Assembly: GCA_002455915.1 (NCBI GenBank)
Contig: DKLU01000200.1
Span: forward strand, 6,437-14,223
DNA: 7,787 nt
Direction of reading: 5' to 3'
DNA from: Chryseobacterium sp. UBA6632
GTDB taxonomy: Bacteria > Bacteroidota > Bacteroidia > Flavobacteriales > Weeksellaceae
Of this stretch, positions 5,041 through 7,787 are shown piece by piece. Under the pieces are notes generated by a model, which did no database searches, was not told the DNA's origin, and was given only the letters and a program-made list of their open reading frames with translations. Each line of letters opens with the position of its first letter. Position 1 is the first letter of the stretch. The translations under genes were made by a program, and so were the position numbers.

Positions 5041-6585
5041 ATGTCTAAAAAAAATCAAATGGCAGATAAAGCAAAATTTATTGAAGAATTAAATGCTAAA
5101 TACACTCCGAAAGGAGATCATATTATATTAGGAAAGGCAATGCTGGATGGGGAAGTTGTCCCTGAGGTGAATGTTACCATTCCTTTAAAAACCATCAACC
5201 GCCACGGATTGATTGCCGGAGCCACAGGAACTGGGAAGACCAAAACGTTGCAGGTTTTTGCCGAACAGCTTTCTCATCAGGGAATTCCGTCTTTGGTACT
5301 GGATATCAAAGGAGATTTCTCTGGAATTGCGGAAGCCGGACAGAAAAATGCTTTAATTGAAGAAAGATATTCTAAAACACAGCTTCCTTACGAGCCACAG
5401 GCTTTTCCGGTAGAATTGATGACAATTTCTGGCGAAAGAGGTGTAAAATTAAGGGCAACCGTTACCGAATTCGGACCTGTTTTACTAAGCAAAATTTTAG
5501 AATTAAATGATACCCAGCAAAGTATCATGTCTATTGTTTTTAAATATTGTGATGACAAAGGGCTGCCTTTAATTGATCTGAATGATTTGAAGAAAGTTCT
5601 TCAATATGTCACTGAAAATGCTCAGGGAAAAGCAGAATTGGCAGGTAACTACGGTTCCATTTCTTCGGCTTCTTTGGGTGCTATTTTGAGATCTATCGTT
5701 GCGTTGGAACAACAGGGCGCGGCAAGTTTCTTTGGAGAATTAAGTTTTGACGTCCATGATCTGCTGAAAACCAGAGACGGAAAAGGCGTAGTGAATATTT
5801 TACGGGTTGCGGATATTCAAAGTAAACCTCAATTGTTCTCTACATTTATGTTGTCTCTTTTTGCAGAAATTTATATGACTTTCCCTGAAGAAGGTGACAG
5901 CGGAAGACCAAAATTGGTTCTTTTCATTGATGAAGCGCATTTGATCTTTGATGAATCTTCCAAAGCTCTACTTTCCCAAATTGAAACCATGGTAAAACTG
6001 ATTCGTTCCAAAGGAATCGGGATTTATTTTATCACTCAGGTTCCGGGAGATGTGCCGGAAGGCGTGCTTTCTCAATTAGGGTTGAAAATTCAGCATGCGT
6101 TGAGAGGCTTCACGGCAAAAGATAAAAAAGAAATCACGAAAGCAGTCGAAAATTATCCGACAACGGAGTTTTATGACGCTTCTACTTTAATTCAGAATTT
6201 AGGAATTGGGGAGGCTTTTGTTACAGCTTTGGATGAAAAGGGAATTCCTACTCCGCTGGTTCATACGTATTTAATTTCACCGGAATCCAGAATGGATGTG
6301 TTGAATGATGCTGAAATCTCTGAATTAACCAGTAAATCTGCCTTGGTTGCCAAATATGAAAAAGTGGTAGATAATGAATCAGCTTACGAAATCTTGGTCA
6401 ACAGAATGGAGCAGGCCGCTCAGAATGCAGCTCCGACTCAAAAAACAAAACCCGTAAAAGAAGAGCCGGGAATGTTGGAGCAGGTTTTACAGAGTAAAGC
6501 GGGAAGAACCTTCACCAGCACGCTGATGCGTGAAGGGGCAAAAGCAATTTTAGGAATGCTTGGTCTGGGCGGAAGAAAGCGATAG
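5041..6585 (+). CDS. HerA/FtsK-like P-loop ATPase of the YjgR (DUF853) family
   Basis: A 514-residue predicted cytosolic ATPase related to the HerA/FtsK motor class. Its biological role is not established. It has Walker A GATGTGKT (60-67), preceded by NRHGLIAG as in E. coli YjgR, and DIKGDFSG (88-95). Walker B is LVLFIDEAH (292-300), followed by IRSKGIGIYFITQ with a likely sensor Gln333, and QHALRGFT with a candidate arginine finger R355. The ISSASLGAI and LEQQGAA stretches (207-228) are also YjgR-like. The tail from about 455 is low-complexity (NAAPTQ, KPVKEEP) and then Gly-rich and basic, ending GLGGRKR. Length fits the family (about 500). An in-frame TAG directly precedes the ATG at 5041, so translation cannot begin earlier; M7 at 5059 is an alternative. 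It appears to be transcribed alone. Confidence 0.93.
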   Translation: MSKKNQMADKAKFIEELNAKYTPKGDHIILGKAMLDGEVVPEVNVTIPLKTINRHGLIAGATGTGKTKTLQVFAEQLSHQGIPSLVLDIKGDFSGIAEAGQKNALIEERYSKTQLPYEPQAFPVELMTISGERGVKLRATVTEFGPVLLSKILELNDTQQSIMSIVFKYCDDKGLPLIDLNDLKKVLQYVTENAQGKAELAGNYGSISSASLGAILRSIVALEQQGAASFFGELSFDVHDLLKTRDGKGVVNILRVADIQSKPQLFSTFMLSLFAEIYMTFPEEGDSGRPKLVLFIDEAHLIFDESSKALLSQIETMVKLIRSKGIGIYFITQVPGDVPEGVLSQLGLKIQHALRGFTAKDKKEITKAVENYPTTEFYDASTLIQNLGIGEAFVTALDEKGIPTPLVHTYLISPESRMDVLNDAEISELTSKSALVAKYEKVVDNESAYEILVNRMEQAAQNAAPTQKTKPVKEEPGMLEQVLQSKAGRTFTSTLMREGAKAILGMLGLGGRKR

Positions 6586-6620
6586 AAATTTTAAATAATT
6601 TTTATATATTCGTTAGAGTC

Positions 6621-6650
6621 GGAATGGTAAGGTTTTTGACTTATCATTTT
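6621..6650 (+). terminator. Stem-loop after the YjgR-like gene, possible weak terminator
   Basis: GGAATGGTAAG (6621-6631) pairs with CTTATCATTTT (6640-6650) over 11 bp, with three G-U wobbles, around an 8-base loop. It lies 36 bases after the stop at 6585. The following sequence (CGATTTC) is only modestly T-rich, so termination would be weak. Confidence 0.4.
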
Positions 6651-6670
6651 CGATTTCAAATAATGAGGGG

Positions 6671-6723
6671 TGCTGTGTAACTGTTTGAAAACAAAATCAT
6701 TTGTTGGAGATGGTTATACAGCA
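6671..6723 (+). terminator. Long branched stem-loop followed by T-rich sequence
   Basis: TGCTGTGTAAC (6671-6681) pairs with GTTATACAGCA (6713-6723) over 11 bp with one G-U wobble. Within the loop AACAAA (6690-6695) and TTTGTT (6700-6705) form a second perfect 6-bp hairpin with a four-base loop. TTTTCCTGTTTTTG follows. It could be the main terminator after the YjgR-like gene or a structured RNA. The rest of 6586-6857 is AT-rich and holds no recognisable gene. Confidence 0.45.
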
Positions 6724-6825
6724 TTTTCCTGTTTTTGAAGGGTTTTATATTATTTTAAACTCAGTATAGACTGAAAAGTAACGGGCAAAATTTTGAAGAA
6801 ACGAGGAATTTTATGAATTTATGCC

Positions 6826-6833
6826 TACATTTA
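6826..6833 (+). promoter_or_regulatory. Tentative -7 element for the exonuclease gene
   Basis: TACATTTA matches TAnnTTTG in all but the last base and lies 24 bases before the TTG start. No TTTG is found at the expected 17-23 bases upstream; the nearest, at 6792-6795, is 30 bases away. The assignment is weak. Confidence 0.25.
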
Positions 6834-6857
6834 TCATTAGATTTTAATTAAGTAAAG

Positions 6858-7787
6858 TTGTATTCCATAATTGATATAGAGAGTAACGGCGCGGGTTACA
6901 GAAAAGAAAGTATTATTGATATTGCTATCTACAGATATGATGGGCAAAAAATTGTTGATCAGTTTATTTCGCTTGTTAATCCGGAAAGTGATATCACACC
7001 TTTTGTGCAGAAATTAACCAATATTACTCCAAAAATGGTGAAAACGGCTCCGAAATTTCACGAAATTGCCAAAAGAGTCGTAGAAATTACGGCCAATACT
7101 ACGTTAGTTGGTCATAATATCGATTTCGATTACAGGATGCTCCGTCAGTCTTTTACCAGGTTGGGGTACGAATTTAAAATCAATACATTAGATACCATTC
7201 CTTTAGCTAAAAAACTGATTCCTGATGAGGTAAGCTATTCTCTAGGAAAGTTGGTGAAATCACTGGGAATTCCTTTAACCAATCATCACCGTGCAGACGG
7301 AGATGCGCGTGCAACATTAGAATTGTTCAAGCTTCTCATATCAAAAGATACGGAAAACGAGATCATTCAGAAACAGCATGAGGAATCCAATGCCAAAACG
7401 TATATCAATAAAATCAAGCAGCTAACTCAGGATTTGCCAAACGAAAAAGGTTTTGTTTATTTTCAGGATGAAGCGGGAAGAATTATTTTTTCAGATTATG
7501 TTCAGGATATTAATAAGTTTTCGAAGAAAGTTTTTAATTCCAAATCAAAAAAATGGGAAGATATTCAGCAGGGTGTGGAGCAAATCAATTTTGAACTTAC
7601 CGGAACGGATATTATTGCGAAACTTATTTTAAATTCAAAAGGACTTAAAAAACGAGATACGCTGCCGTTCGGATTATTTTGCCGAAACAATAAATATGTT
7701 GTTGAAAAAAATACACTGAATAAAACAGAAAAGCCTCTTCTGAAGTTTAGGTCATTCACGCAAGGTTCAAAAGCGGTTCAGTTTATT
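6858..7787 (+). CDS. DnaQ-like DEDDh 3'-5' exonuclease fused to a degenerate GIY-YIG domain, 3' end cut off
   Basis: 310 residues are visible. The N-terminal exonuclease domain (about 1-165) has all five DEDDh residues: D6 and E8 in YSIIDIESNG, D91 in GHNIDFD, and H144 and D149 in HRADGD. It should remove nucleotides 3'-5' from DNA, as the Pol III epsilon family does. Residues about 188-265 align by eye with the UvrC/Cho-type GIY-YIG domain that follows such exonucleases in many Bacteroidota (DLPNEKGFVYF, then INFELTG). The YIG motif reads FSD (211-213), and the following basic segment lacks the catalytic Arg, so this second nuclease looks dead. The start is TTG: an in-frame TAA lies three codons upstream, and TTG-TAT begins exactly at the family's MYSIIDIE start. 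The next ATG, residue 60, would remove D6 and E8. The gene continues past the window. Confidence 0.88.
   Translation, partial: MYSIIDIESNGAGYRKESIIDIAIYRYDGQKIVDQFISLVNPESDITPFVQKLTNITPKMVKTAPKFHEIAKRVVEITANTTLVGHNIDFDYRMLRQSFTRLGYEFKINTLDTIPLAKKLIPDEVSYSLGKLVKSLGIPLTNHHRADGDARATLELFKLLISKDTENEIIQKQHEESNAKTYINKIKQLTQDLPNEKGFVYFQDEAGRIIFSDYVQDINKFSKKVFNSKSKKWEDIQQGVEQINFELTGTDIIAKLILNSKGLKKRDTLPFGLFCRNNKYVVEKNTLNKTEKPLLKFRSFTQGSKAVQFI

Noticed and set aside
6858..7037. Exonuclease starting at the ATG at 7035 rather than TTG
   Set aside because: That start would delete the first catalytic motif (D6, E8), while the TTG reading matches the family N-terminus residue for residue.
7565..7759. Minus-strand open frame of 64 codons
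   Set aside because: Antisense to the exonuclease reading frame, which stays open to the window end.

Overview
The window looks like chromosomal DNA from a Bacteroidota bacterium, most likely a flavobacterium close to Chryseobacterium. The signs are AT-rich DNA, flavobacterial promoter elements (TTTG, about 19 bases, TAnnTTTG), weak or absent Shine-Dalgarno sequences, and Bacteroidota-type proteins. The genus is an inference from protein resemblance, not from any search.

Layout: (1) 1-1207, minus: the first 402 residues of the site-2 protease RseP, cut by the window edge, with its promoter directly behind it. (2) 1262-1802, minus: a small exported, probable outer-membrane beta-barrel protein with its own promoter and terminator. 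(3) 1856-2608, plus: a nitrilase-superfamily C-N hydrolase like YafV/omega-amidase. It converges on (4) across a long hairpin that can terminate transcription both ways. (4) 4773-2670, minus: a tight three-gene operon reading MBL-fold persulfide dioxygenase fused to two rhodanese domains, then a rhodanese lipoprotein, then a small thioredoxin with a CQPC active site. (5) 4774-5040: a divergent intergenic region with a palindrome nested in a hairpin. (6) 5041-6585, plus: a HerA/FtsK-like ATPase of the YjgR (DUF853) family. (7) 6586-6857: intergenic, with two stem-loops. (8) 6858-7787, plus: a DnaQ-like DEDDh exonuclease starting at TTG, fused to what looks like a decayed GIY-YIG (UvrC/Cho-like) domain, and cut by the window edge.

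The clearest functional unit is the sulfur operon. The dioxygenase would oxidise glutathione or other low-molecular-weight persulfides to sulfite. Its C-terminal rhodanese and the lipoprotein rhodanese would move sulfane sulfur, and the thioredoxin could reduce persulfide or disulfide intermediates. The domain logic matches the CstB-type persulfide dioxygenase/sulfurtransferase of Gram-positive bacteria, but no CsoR/CstR-type regulator is in view. The other genes are housekeeping or poorly characterised and do not obviously act together. I see no mobile element, CRISPR array, tRNA or rRNA. The most unusual single gene is the exonuclease with the apparently inactivated second nuclease domain.
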